DNA of 64,000 nt. Origin: Rhineura floridana (taxonomy: Eukaryota > Chordata > Lepidosauria > Squamata > Rhineuridae). The translations under genes and the position numbers were made by a program. The notes under the pieces are model-generated. The model did not search any database. It was given only the letters and a program-made list of their open reading frames with translations, and was not told the DNA's origin. Positions within the stretch are counted from its first letter, which is position 1. Every line of letters starts with the position of its first letter. Shown here one piece after another: positions 50,171 to 59,216 of the stretch. Location of the stretch: positions 25,364,203 to 25,428,202 of the forward strand of contig NC_084493.1 of NCBI RefSeq assembly GCF_030035675.1, in the 5' to 3' direction.

Positions 50171-50498
50171 TTGCCAGGTTCCTGGCCTGAGACTGATCCT
50201 GTATCTTTAGGAGAAGAGAAAGTCAGCCAAGTGCAGGTGTTCTTGCAACCCTGTAATGAGAAAAACCACAAGGTGGAATTCTCCCTTCCCCCTGCACAGC
50301 TTTTAAAGATACAGAAGACCTCTTGGAGGCTGGGCCTGGCAACCAAGAGGTCTTCTGTATCTTTAAAAGATTTGCGGGGGGAAGGGAGAATTCCACCTTG
50401 TGATTTTTCCCATTTTAGGGTTGCAAGAACACCTGCACTTGGCTGACTTTCTCTTCTCCTGAAGATACAGGATCAGTCTCAGGCCAGGAACCTGGCAA
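50171..50498. repeat. 328-bp foldback element, 156-bp arms and 16-bp loop
   Basis: Left arm 50171-50326 and right arm 50343-50498 are near-complementary from tip (TTGCCAGGTTCCTGGCCTGA / CAGGCCAGGAACCTGGCAA) to centre (CAGAAGACCTCTTGG / CCAAGAGGTCTTCTG), with only scattered differences. The centre is AGGCTGGGCCTGGCAA. Non-autonomous DNA transposon (MITE) by structure; superfamily not assigned. A scrap of a related end may be at 57168 (TTGCCAGGTT). Confidence 0.9.
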
Positions 50499-50509
50499 GC
50501 CTTGCACTG

Positions 50510-51002
50510 AAATATCTTTTCTGTGACAAGGTGTCTGGCAGACATTGAGTCAGTCAGAGAAAGAAGCCCTGTCATCACCGGGATGGAATCTTGAGTCTTT
50601 GCCAAGGAGCATTGGCTGTTGATTGGTTACTCATGCCAAGATGGAATCCTTCTAGCAGAGTCGATACATGTGACTCAAAGGTTGCTTATGGTTTCTAGGG
50701 TCAAGTTTCTCGATGATACTGGGGGTTTGTGGCTAGAGTCTCCCATGCTCTCAACACTGTGATGAACTAATACCTGCATATGGCAGCTTGCAAGATCAGG
50801 GAAGTGGCACGGTGTCCTTTTCAGCAGCAAATCAACAAGATCTGATCAGTCAGAGCAGGTTTCATGTGAAGAAGCCTGGATCAACAAGAGAGCTGTCCAG
50901 CAGGATTGAAGCAGCAGAAACGAGGGAGCCTGGCTTATCACGGGGCAGGCTTTCAGAGCTATCCCTAAAGAGCTGTTGCATTAGCAACTTTTAGGCAGTG
51001 AC
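50510..51002 (+). other. Intergenic, nothing recognised
   Basis: No repeat or exon recognised. Confidence 0.4.
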
Positions 51003-51005
51003 TGA

Positions 51006-51308
51006 GGCCCCATCTGCACTATACATTTAAAGCAATATCATACCACTTTAAACATTCTTGGCTTCCCCCGAAGCATCCTGGGAACTGTCCCAGGATAGTG
51101 CTGAGAGTTGTTAGGAGACCTCTATCCCCCCCCCAGTTCCCAGAGTTCCTTGGGAAGGAGGATTACTTGGTAAACCACTCTGAGAATTATAGCTCTGTGA
51201 GGGGAACCCTCCGCACTCTTCACAAACTGCAGTTCCCAGGATTCTTCAGGGGAAAGCCATCACTAAAGTGGCATGATACTGCTGTAGATGTATAATGCAG
51301 ATGGGGCC
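51006..51308 (+). repeat. Family-C palindromic MITE, full length, TGA TSD
   Basis: 303 bp. Tips GGCCCCATCTGCACTATACA and GTATAATGCAGATGGGGCC are complementary; flanks are TGA (51003-51005 and 51309-51311). The interior has four ATCCTGGGAACTG-type blocks arranged as nested inverted repeats. Confidence 0.85.
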
Positions 51309-51325
51309 TGAGTGACTTTATAATG

Positions 51326-51482
51326 TAGCGGTGGGAAATCTCAGGTCTGAGAGCCAAACGTGGCCCCCAGGCCTCTCTGTTTGGCCCTTGGGACTCTCCC
51401 TGGCCTCACCTTCACCCCCAGGCCACTCCCCTCACTGGCTCTTGTTTGCACCCTGTTTAAGTATTTTTGCTTGGCTGTAATG
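51326..51482 (-). repeat. hAT-like non-autonomous remnant
   Basis: GGTGGGAAATCTCAGGTCTG, GTGGCCCCCAGGCCTCTCTG and GCCCTTGGGACTCTCCCTGG are the inverse of the right part of 5979-6283. Confidence 0.65.
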
Positions 51483-51484
51483 TG

Positions 51485-52259
51485 TCTTTGAACTTTGAAC
51501 TTTGAACATTTTTAAAGCTTTCACAACATCTTTAAAAAAAGGTTAAAAAACTATTGTTAAAAAAAAGTTTAAAAACATATTAAAAAGCAATCCCAACACA
51601 GACACAGACTGGGATAAGGTCTCAAAAGGCTTGTTGAAAGAGGAAGGTCTTCAATAGGCACTGAAAAGATAACAGAGATGGCACCTGTCTAATATTTAAG
51701 GAGAGGGAATTCCACAGGGTAGGTGCCGCCACACTAAAGGTCCATTTCCTATGTTGTGCTGAATGGACCTCCTGATAAGATGGTATCTGCAGGAGGCCCT
51801 CACCTGCAGAGTGCAGTGATCGACTGGATATATAACGAATAAGATGGTATTTCAGCTATACTGGTCCCAAGCTGTACAGGGCTTTGTAAACCAAGATTAG
51901 AACTTGGCCCGGTAGCAAATGGGCAGCCAGTGCAATTCTTTCAGCAGTGGGGTGACTTGTGGGCGATACCTTGCCTCAGTGAGCAGTCTTGCCACCACAT
52001 TTTGCACCAGCTGCAGCTTGCGGACCAACCTCAAGGGCAGCCCAACATAGAGAGCCTTACAGTAATCCAGCCTAGAGGTTACCTGTGTGTGGACAACAGT
52101 GGTCAGGCTATCCCGGTCCAGAAACAGTCACAGCTGTCTTACCAGCCAAAGCTGGTAAAAGGCACTCCTAGCCACTGAGGTCACCTGGGCCTCTAGTGAC
52201 AGACGTGTCCAGGAGCACCCCCAAACTACAAACCTGCTCTTTCAGAGGGAGTACAACCT
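51485..52259 (-). mobile_element. L2-clade LINE, C-terminal coding and 3' UTR
   Basis: On the minus strand the 3' part of ORF2 appears in broken frames: AAGCAGGTTTGTAGTTTGGG, counterparts of S-L-x-A-Q-V, Y-C-N-A-L-Y-V, and the GGGAATTCCACAGGGTAGGT block for L-W-N-S-L-P, down to GGAAGGTCTTCAATAGGCAC and an A/T-rich 3' UTR. Confidence 0.75.
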
Positions 52260-52835
52260 GTAATGAGGAATCAAATAGTGAGGATTTTTAATCTTTGATT
52301 CATCTCAGTGAACCAGAGTTTGGAAAGCCTGCAATAGCAAAGATTCCTGGGAGACAGCCCCTCTGTGACCCTGGAGTACATGTCTTGAAAGCCTGAGGGT
52401 ATAGACTTCCTGTTTACTATGGAAATTTGGGGAATGTTGCCCAGGAAGAATCAGGCGCTCTTTTCAAACAAAGAAACGGTTTTACATAAGGATTAGGATA
52501 ATTTGTAACCTTTAGGAATCATCAAGAATCTACAGCAGGGAGATCACACCTATTATCTGGGAACTTATCAGGAAATGGGTTGGTTCACATCTTCCTAGTC
52601 ACATTTGCATTGGAGTCAGTTTAGTGAGAAAAAGGTATAAAACACGAGGGGTTGGGAGGGTTCAGGAGTTCCTCTTCTGGAGGGCTCCAACCACTGCTTT
52701 TCTTATCAACACACTCTAGCATCTTCGGGACAATTGCAGAGCTTCTAAGCTAAGGACTTGGGTGAGAACTTTCAAATCTAGTGCCGCTGGTTACAAAGGG
52801 TGGAGCTTTGGCTCATTGGGCTAGATACGAAAGTC
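52260..52835. mobile_element. LTR-like block between two L2 pieces (possible fossil LTR)
   Basis: The sequence has no LINE similarity. It contains GGTATAAAACACGAGGGG, a TATA-like box, in the + direction. Possible tips are TGTAATGAGG at 52259 and GGTTACA near 52796. No target duplication is seen and the L2 is missing about 130 codons here, so a simple insertion does not explain it. It could also be unrelated non-repeat DNA. Confidence 0.35.
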
Positions 52836-53960
52836 TCTCTCTCAGCCTTGACTCAATAGTATCAAAAACTGCCAAGAGATCAAGTAAGAGTAACAGGGTT
52901 GTACTCCCCCTGTCCTTCTGCTGATAAAGGTCATCTATCAGGGCAACAAAGGCTGATTCAGTCCCATAACCAGGCCTGAACCCAGACTGGAACAGGTCAA
53001 GATAATCTGTTTCATCCAAGGATACTTGCAATTGCTGTGCCACAACCCTCTCAATTACCTTCCCTAAGAAGGGGGTATTTGTGACCGGTCGGTAATTGTC
53101 GCAGCCCAATGGGTCTAGGGTGGGCTTTTTCAAGAGTGGTTGGATCACCCTCTCTTTCAGGGTGGCTGGAACCACTTCCTCCCACAATGATGCATTGACC
53201 ACACCCTGGATCCATTCAGTCATACCCCCTCGGCAAGCTTTAATAAGCCAAGAAGGAAAAGGGTCGAGAGGACACATTGCTGGCTGCATCATCACAAGCA
53301 TCTTGTCTGCATCATCAGGCAACATCAACTGAAACCATTCCCAAGACGTTGCAGCAGATGTTGCACTGGACACCTCATTGGGACTACAGTAGATGTGGAT
53401 GGGGCATCAAGACTGCTACAGAGGCGAGCAACTTTACCCTTAGAGTGCCTTGCAAACAATTCACAGTGGGCCTCCGAAGGGTCTAAAACTCCATTTCCTG
53501 GAGTTGATGTCATCAGACCTCTGACAATATGGAAAAGCTCCACTGGATGGCTACTTGAGGATGCAATGGAGGCAGAGAAGTGAGCCTTCTTCGCCGCTCT
53601 CACCGCCACACAATAGGCACGGTTATGATGTTTTACTCGTGCCTGGTCAGCCTCACAGCATGTCTTTTGCCAGTTGCGCTCTAGCCGTCATCCAGCTTGT
53701 TTCATTGCCCTTAGCTCATTGGTGTACCAAGGTGCAAGCCGGGCTCCATAATGCTGGAGAGGGCTCTCGGGGGCAACCATGTCAAGAGCCCAACATGCTT
53801 TGCTGTACCACAGCGTGACAAGGGCTTCAACAGGGTCACCTGCTCTATCAAGTGAGGGCTGGCTGAGGGCAGACCGAAGTTGGTGGGGCAGGGCTCCATC
53901 TGCTCTAATATCCAGCCTCCACTGCATGTCTGTGTGTGTCATTTGCTGTTCCACCTAAAG
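52836..53960 (-). mobile_element. L2-clade LINE, N-terminal and RT 5' part
   Basis: The minus strand has a 186-codon open frame (53373-52813) with PDDADKMLVMMQPAMCPLDP, FPSWLIKACRGGMTEWIQGV, VIQPLLKKPTLDPLGCDNYR and PVTNTPFLGKVIERVVAQQL, then YLDLFQSGFRPGYGTESAFV, all early RT motifs. Upstream frames (53609-53325, 53954-53688) give GLMTSTPGNGVLDPSEAHCE and LTLWYSK-like parts of the linker. It ends in F-D-T-I near 52850, so the catalytic core is absent. Confidence 0.88.
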
Positions 53961-54309
53961 CAGCAAAATGACTTGGACCAGCTCTGTCTCCATGCTCTCC
54001 TGCCCCCATTATCTCCCTGCCCTCAAACCCTGATATATTCCTGTCCATAACCCTTGCTCCTCCAACTCCTCTGCTGCCAACCATCTGAACCCTTCCTTCT
54101 TCCTTTCATGATTCTCCCCTTTCCCTCTTCAAGCCTTTAGTATCTCAAGTAGCTTCTTGCAACACTTTTATGGTGATGCTGCCTCTCTCTCGTCCTTCAA
54201 AGCCTTTCCTAGAATCCTCCCCCTCCTCCTCAGTGCCAAAGACCTCATCCCTTGCTTAACTGAAATTTAAGCGCATGTAACCAAACAATATGGACTTTCC
54301 TCTTTTATT
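53961..54309 (+). other. Intergenic, C-rich, nothing recognised
   Basis: CT-rich sequence without repeats or exons I can name. It could hold the 5' end of the L2. Confidence 0.4.
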
Positions 54310-54462
54310 TACCCTTGGAACTGTAGTTTGAAAAGGGTGCCTACAGTTCCTGTTCCCTGCACAGAGTGAGAATTCCCAGAGTTCCCTGGGAACAGGGATT
54401 GATTATTAAACCAGATGAACTTGTTTCCTAACTCTCAGTGTGTGTGTGCGTGTGTGTGTAAG
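54310..54462 (+). repeat. Family-C scrap followed by (TG)n
   Basis: ACTGTAGTTTGAAAAGGGTG and GAGTTCCCTGGGAACAGGGA, then GTGTGTGTGCGTGTGTGTGT at 54441-54461. Confidence 0.6.
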
Positions 54463-54510
54463 ACTTTCAAAAGAAAGGAAGTTCTCAAGCTGATGGGAAA
54501 GCTTTTGGTC

Positions 54511-54647
54511 AGGGGTGGGGAACCTATAATCCTCCAAATATTGTTGTACTACAACTCCCATCATCCCTAGCCATTGGCCGTGCTGGCTGGGACTGATGGG
54601 AGTTGGAGTCCAACAACATCAGGAGGGTCACAAGTTCTCTGCCCCTG
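54511..54647 (+). repeat. Palindromic hAT-like MITE, full length
   Basis: CAGGGGTGGGGAACCTATAA to AAGTTCTCTGCCCCTG with mirrored CAACTCCCATCATCCCTAGC and GACTGATGGGAGTTGGAGTC. No good TSD remains. Confidence 0.85.
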
Positions 54648-54649
54648 AT

Positions 54650-54869
54650 TAGGTAGAGGGCACCTAGCTTTGGGAGAGAGGAATCTATTTCATTTCTTCT
54701 CCCTCTATGATAATGATTTCTTTGGTGGGGAACATGTTGCTAGAACTCATGAACGAGGCTCACCACATCATGAAGCTTTTACCTATTTCTGTCTCTTGGG
54801 GGCTGTACAACTCTTTACATCTACCTTGTTCTTATGAAGACCTTGATTTGACTCAGGGTGGTTTTAGGA
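54650..54869 (+). other. Intergenic, nothing recognised
   Basis: Short unclassified gap. Confidence 0.3.
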
Positions 54870-55030
54870 ACTCAGCCATATAAACCCTTATGTCTTTATA
54901 TTTTTAGGACCCTGTCTAGCAGTGAATGTATTTTGTTTTAACCTGTTTTTAGCAATGCATTTTATATTGTTGTGACCTGCCCTAGGACCTGCTGGTGAAG
55001 GGTGGGAAATAAATTTAATAATAAATTAAT
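54870..55030 (+). repeat. L2-type LINE 3' tail
   Basis: TTTTAACCTGTTTTTAGCAA, GACCTGCCCTAGGACCTGCT and GGGTGGGAAATAAATTTAAT. Confidence 0.6.
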
Positions 55031-55136
55031 TTTACTGTTAAATTTATGATTTAAAAACTATAAACTAATGATTAAATTTGCAATATTTATTGTAATATAA
55101 TATATAAATATATTTTAAAATGCATTTCTAATAAAG

Positions 55137-55440
55137 TGGCAGAGCATCTGCCTTGCATGCAGAAGGCCCCAGGTTCAATCCCCGGCATCTCCAGGTCAGG
55201 CTAGGAGGGATTCCCTACCTGAAACCCTGAAGAGCTAATGCCAGTCAGTATAGACTATTGTTCTTCAACCTTGGGACCCCAGTTGTTGTTGAAGTACAAC
55301 CCCCATCATCCTTGGCCATTGGCTAAGCTGGCTGGGGTTGATGGGATTTGTCATCCAACAACACCTGGGGACCCACGGTTCAAGAACAGTGTTATAGACA
55401 ATTCTGACTGGATGGACTAATGCTCTGACTCAACATAAGG
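55137..55440 (+). repeat. SINE-A interrupted by a hAT-like MITE
   Basis: 5' part 55137-55255 (GTGGCAGAGCATCTGCCTTG, GGTTCAATCCC). 3' part 55392-55440 (TATAGACAATTCTGACTGGA ... AACATAAGG). The MITE is 55256-55391. Confidence 0.85.
55256..55391 (+). repeat. Palindromic hAT-like MITE (CACTG-tipped subfamily), 8-bp TSD
   Basis: Tips TATTGTTCTTCAACC and GGTTCAAGAACAGTG are complementary with few differences. Flanks GTATAGAC (55248-55255) and TTATAGAC (55392-55399) match at 7 of 8. It hits the same SINE-A position as the MITE at 25893-26030. Confidence 0.85.
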
Positions 55441-55771
55441 CCACAGTCACATCTGAGATTTATTCCACTATTATTTCACTTTAAACAGTCATGGCTTCCC
55501 TCAAAGAATTCTGGGAAGTGTAGTTTGTGAAGGGTGATGAAAGCTGTCAGAAGACTCCTGTTTCCCTCACAGAGCTACAGTTCCCAGAGTTTTCTGGGAA
55601 GAGGGAATGACCGTTAAGCCACTCTCGCCAACTGTACCTCTGTGATGAGAACAGGGGTCTCCTCACAATTCTCAGCACTTCACAAACTACACTCCCCATG
55701 ATTCTTTGGGGGAAGCTGCGACTGTTTAAAGTGGAACAATAGTGGAATGAATGTCTGGTGTGAATGTGACC
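55439..55771 (+). repeat. Family-C palindromic MITE, longest copy, TAA TSD
   Basis: 333 bp, GGCCACAGTCACATCTGAGA to GTGTGAATGTGACC, flanked by TAA (55436-55438 and 55772-55774). Contains the whole nested inverted-repeat interior. Confidence 0.85.
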
Positions 55772-55779
55772 TAAATGCC

Positions 55780-56200
55780 GCCACCACCTTTGGTAAGAAG
55801 CAATTTCTTTTCTTTTCATATTTAGTAATCTCTTCCTCCTCACCCTTCCTGCCAAGCCAATTCACAGTCAGGCATCTCCTTCCTGCTGAGGTCATGATGC
55901 TAAATATATGTAAACAAGCCCTCCCAATACCACATTCTTTCAATTGTTTCCTTTCCTTCTTTGGAGAGACGAAGGTCACTTCCCATTAGCGGAAAAGCAT
56001 GGGAGATTTTTCTAGCTGAGCTCAATCCTGAATGAAGAAGATAAAGTCAGAAGAAAATGGGGTGGGGGAGGGGGATGCCCTCAAAGTGGTCAAACTTAAT
56101 ATTCAGCAATTTGGTTGTATCCTCTCTTTTTTTAATATAGAGCTTACTGCATGTTGTAGGTTCCAAATGGGTCATTGCAACTCTTTCTGTCTCTGATGGT
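55780..56200 (+). other. Intergenic, nothing recognised
   Basis: No repeat or exon recognised. Confidence 0.4.
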
Positions 56201-56204
56201 TGTT

Positions 56205-56370
56205 ATTGTGTTTATTTATTATGAAATTTGTATCCCACCCTTCCTCCCAAAGGCAGGCCAACAGAGCTCCATATTGGGACGGGCTCAGAGGAGAGCAAAG
56301 AAACTGGCCAGAGGTATGGAAAACCACTCTGATGAGGAAAGTTTGAAGGAACTGGGCAGGTTTAGCTCCA
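56205..56370. repeat. Inverted L2 tail and + strand CR1 fragment
   Basis: 56206-56257 (TTTATTTATTATGAAATTTG, ATCCCACCCTTCCTCCC) is an inverted L2 tail. 56262-56365 (CATATTGGGACGGGCTCAGA, GAGGAAAGTTTGAAGGAACT) matches CR1 around 48605-48680 (V-Q-R-R...Y-E-E-R-L-K-E-L). Confidence 0.65.
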
Positions 56371-56702
56371 TCTGCATTATATATTTAAAGCATCATCATA
56401 CTACTTTATTTATTTATAAAAGTTATACCCTGCCTTTCTTTTCATGTTAGAAACCCAAGGCAGCTTACATATGGTTCCCAGGTGGTCTCCCATCCAGGCA
56501 CTGACCAGACCTGACTCTGCTTAGCTTCAGCAGGGTGCTGGCCTCATGTGCCTTCAGACCATAGCCTGGCTTCCACCAAAGAATCCTGGGAACTGTAGTT
56601 TATTAAGGGTGCTGAGAGTGGTTAGGAGACCCCTGTTCCCCTTACAGAGCTACAGTTCCCAGAGCAGTTTAACAATCAACTCCTCTTCCCAGGGAATTCT
56701 GT
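56371..56702 (+). repeat. Family-C MITE split by a 5S-headed SINE
   Basis: Left 56371-56404 (CTCCATCTGCATTATATATT) and right 56575-56702 (AAGAATCCTGGGAACTGTAG, AGCTACAGTTCCCAGAGCAG) are parts of one family-C element, with the SINE between. Confidence 0.7.
56405..56574 (-). repeat. 5S-headed SINE with L2-type tail
   Basis: The minus strand gives GCTGAAGCTAAGCAGAGTCA and GGATGGGAGACCACCTGGGA (5S boxes A and C), then AGCTGCCTTGGGTTTC and GGCAGGGTATAAC with (AAAT)n. Same structure as 4421-4585. Confidence 0.78.
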
Positions 56703-56878
56703 GCACCTGAACCAATACCTTGAACTGAGCTTGACAGCTAATTGGCAGCCAGTACAATTCTTTCAGCAGCAGCATAACATGGGGGCGACAGCCTGCCCAA
56801 GTGAGCAGTTAAGCTGCCACATTTTGCACCAGCTGCAGCTTCAGACCAACCCCAAGGACAGGCCCTTGGAACCAGATT
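56703..56878 (-). mobile_element. L2-clade LINE fragment
   Basis: CAATACCTTGAACTGAGCTT, GGCAGCCAGTACAATTCTTT and CACATTTTGCACCAGCTGCA match the inverted L2 coding region at 51905-52020 (L-K-L-Q-L-V-Q-N-V-A-A is readable). Confidence 0.75.
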
Positions 56879-56889
56879 AAAAGGAGAAA

Positions 56890-57025
56890 GGGCATTGCCA
56901 GTGGCAACTCCATGTCAGTGGGGCAGTGGAAGCACCTTGGACAGTTCCTTGAAAATTCGACTAAAATCCAGAGGGGAGTCCACTGCCCCCCTGACATGCA
57001 GCCACCAGCCCCTACTGGGTATCAC
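56890..57025 (+). repeat. Family-Y repeat
   Basis: CCATGTCAGTGGGGCAGTGG, GACTAAAATCCAGAGGGGAG and CAGCCACCAGCCCCTACTGG. Confidence 0.55.
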
Positions 57026-57334
57026 AATATGTTTTGTATTCCATCTCCGAGGGGTTTTGAATTTATCAGGGGTACCTCCCCATTTAAGGCAGGGAGACTG
57101 GGTTAGTTCCAGGGACTATTTCAGGTAGACCTCTGCGAATCAATCACCTAAATCCATTCTAATGTTGCCAGGTTAGGAGGGAAAGGTGGAGGAAAGGGCC
57201 AGGGGAGCAGCAGCATGGGAGGTCAGTGAGGAGGCTTCATTTGTTCCTCTTGTTTCAGAACTGGTGATGACACGTCTGTGTGATGGTGGTCACCTTTCTT
57301 CTGGTCTCATGGTGTAGTCAGGGGAACCAACTTG
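57026..57334 (+). other. Intergenic, nothing recognised
   Basis: Apart from TTGCCAGGTT at 57167 no family motif is seen. Confidence 0.35.
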
Positions 57335-57447
57335 GATGGCTTTAAAAGAAGATCAGCTAAATTCATAGAGGAGAAGGCTATTGATGGCTACTAGCCATGA
57401 TGACAATGTTCTACCTCCACTGTCAGAGACAGCATGCCTCTGGCTAC

Positions 57448-57636
57448 CATGCAGGAACACCAGAAGCTGCCCTATACTGAGTCAGATCATTGGTCCATCC
57501 AGCTCAGTATTGCCTACACTGGCAGTGGCTCTCCAGGGTTTCACATGGGAGTCTCTCCCGGCGATTCCTGGGATTGAACCTAGGACCTTCTGCATGCCAA
57601 ACAGATCTTCTACCACTGAGCTACAGCCCTTCCCCT
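57448..57636 (-). repeat. SINE-A, near full length
   Basis: Minus strand: GGGCTGTAGCTCAGTGGTAG, GGTTCAATCCC, GTGTAGGCAATACTGAGCTG, end CAGCTTCTGGTGTTCC. Confidence 0.85.
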
Positions 57637-57741
57637 GATCTGCCCTGTGGTTCTGATGGTTCTCCAGTCAAGTAATGTGTTGCTATTTGCTGAAAATTGC
57701 AAGTGGAGAGAGTGCTCTTGCGCTCAGGTCCTGCTTGCGGG

Positions 57742-58352
57742 TGTTGCACCCCAGGCACAAGGGGAGCTAGATCAAGGAGAGGAGTCAGATGAGGATGAGG
57801 TCCCTGGGGCATTGAAGGAGCCTGCAGACTTCCTCGGCCAGCACCCCCATCAAGGCAGGTCCCCCTTGCCTGCAAGCTCCCTGCCTGAACTGTTGGGAAG
57901 TGAACCTTTGCATGCACCAACCCCACCCATGCAGGAATCCCTGCCTGGCACTTCAAATGCTTCCCCGCCAACCAGCTTCCCGCTCCTGAGGTTGCGACGT
58001 CACATAGCGAAGCCCTGCTTTCAGATGGGCCATCGGAGGCTCGCTCCCTTGCCCTGCGCAAGAAGGCATGAGAATGAGAAGAGAGACTTTCAGAGGGTGG
58101 AACTCCAGAGGAGCCATCGTTTACATGCAAAGACCTTTCCTACTTAAGCAGGTGCCCACCCAGGCTCTAGTGCTGAGTAAACTCTCCCCACACACTGCAG
58201 AGACTGTTTAGGTAGGCTAGTTAAGGAAAGCAGTGAGTCAGAGTAGACATGTTTTAGGAAGTGCACAGCTTTGGATGTAACCATCACACTAATAAAATGA
58301 GAATTAGACCAAACCTTGCCTCCATCTCGTGTCTTGGACTCTGGGCAGGACA
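57742..58352. mobile_element. Solo LTR inserted in a CR1-like fragment (fossil)
   Basis: 611 bp, beginning TGTTGCACCCCAGG and ending CTGGGCAGGACA (inverted tips TGT/ACA), GC-rich left part, and AATAAA near 58290 if read on the + strand. Flanks GCGGG (57737-57741) and GCGGA (58353-58357) form a 5-bp target duplication with one difference. The host fragment resumes after it. No internal region is present. Different in sequence from the LTR at 31937. Confidence 0.82.
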
Positions 58353-58440
58353 GCGGACTTCCCATAGGCAACTGGTTGACCACTGTGAGAACAGGATGCT
58401 GGTCTAGACTAGAACCAGCAGGGCTCTACTTATGTCCAGT

Positions 58441-58860
58441 TTTGGTTGGAAAACTGCATTGTAAATTTTGAAGGATAGCTGAGGTTTCTGTATTGGTGCA
58501 GAGTGGTAAGCGGTGGTAACGTAGCCGAAGCTCTGCTCACGTCCGGAGTTCGATTCCAACGAAAGGAGGAAGTCGAATCTCTGGTAAAAGGGGTCGAGGT
58601 CCACTCAGCCTTCCATCCATCCGTGGTCGGTAAAGTGAGTACCCGGCATATGCTGGGGGGTAAACAAAGGCCGGGGACGGAACTGGCAATCCTACCCCAT
58701 ATATATGGTCTGCCTAGTAAATGTCGCAAGATGTCACCCTAAGAGTCGGAAATGACTCACACTACAAGTGTGGGGACACCTTTACCTTTTACCAGAAGTG
58801 CAAATTAGGTAGGTTTGTGTTACGGTTTGAATGGAAAAAATTTCTCCCACATCCCTAAGC
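58441..58860 (+). repeat. Family-G MITE right half, split by a SINE
   Basis: 58441-58507 (TTTTGGTTGGAAAACTGCAT, TTTTGAAGGATAGCTGAG) and 58793-58858 (AGAAGTGCAAATTAGGTAGG, TTTCTCCCACATCCCTAAG) are collinear with the family, with the SINE between. Confidence 0.8.
58508..58792 (+). repeat. SINE with RTE-like tail ending (ACCTTT)n
   Basis: GGTAACGTAGCCGAAGCTCT, box B GGAGTTCGATTCCAAC, a body as at 1695-1958 and the tail AGAGTCGGAAATGACTCACA ending ACCTTTACCTTTT. More complete at the 5' end than 1695-1958. Confidence 0.82.
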
Positions 58861-58864
58861 CAAG

Positions 58865-59216
58865 CGTACAATTAATTGTTTACATGGGGGTGTAAGACAG
58901 AGGCACAGTTTGTGTCCAAAATCTGAAGTTGGCCTCAGAGATGCAATGCCCTCAGAGATACAGTGCCCTTGCCCACTGCCTAAGGTCTGAGCTTCAGATG
59001 GAGCTGAGTCATGCAACACCAGTGACAAGGAAAGATATGGTTCTAGTATGTCATAGGAATGGTAGTTGCTAGATCCCTCATCTCATCTCTGTTGACTGAA
59101 TGCATTGCTAGCTTGTAGCTAGAGATTTATCAAGAAAGGCTATTGTCTCCATTGTGGAGATTATGAACACCACCTAGTGGTAAAGGAGAGAAAGACCAAT
59201 ACACTGAGTAGGCTGT
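58865..59216 (+). other. Intergenic, nothing recognised
   Basis: Includes an imperfect repeat of CTCAGAGATGCAATGCC / CTCAGAGATACAGTGCC at 58934-58972. Confidence 0.4.

Larger units (their letters stand above)
57335..58440 (+). repeat. CR1-like LINE 3' fragment split by a SINE and a solo LTR
   Basis: Pieces 57335-57445 (GGCTTTAAAAGAAGATCAGC, GATGGCTACTAGCCATGATG), 57690-57741 (GAAAATTGCAAGTGGAGAGA, CTTGCGCTCAGGTCCTGCTT) and 58358-58440 (CTTCCCATAGGCAACTGGTT, CACTGTGAGAACAGGATGCT) are collinear with 36880-37180. Confidence 0.8.

Noticed and set aside
57621-58147. Overlapping frames of about 165 codons on both strands as a gene
   Set aside because: They lie within the solo LTR and its flank, GC-rich DNA that opens frames by chance, with no recognisable domain.
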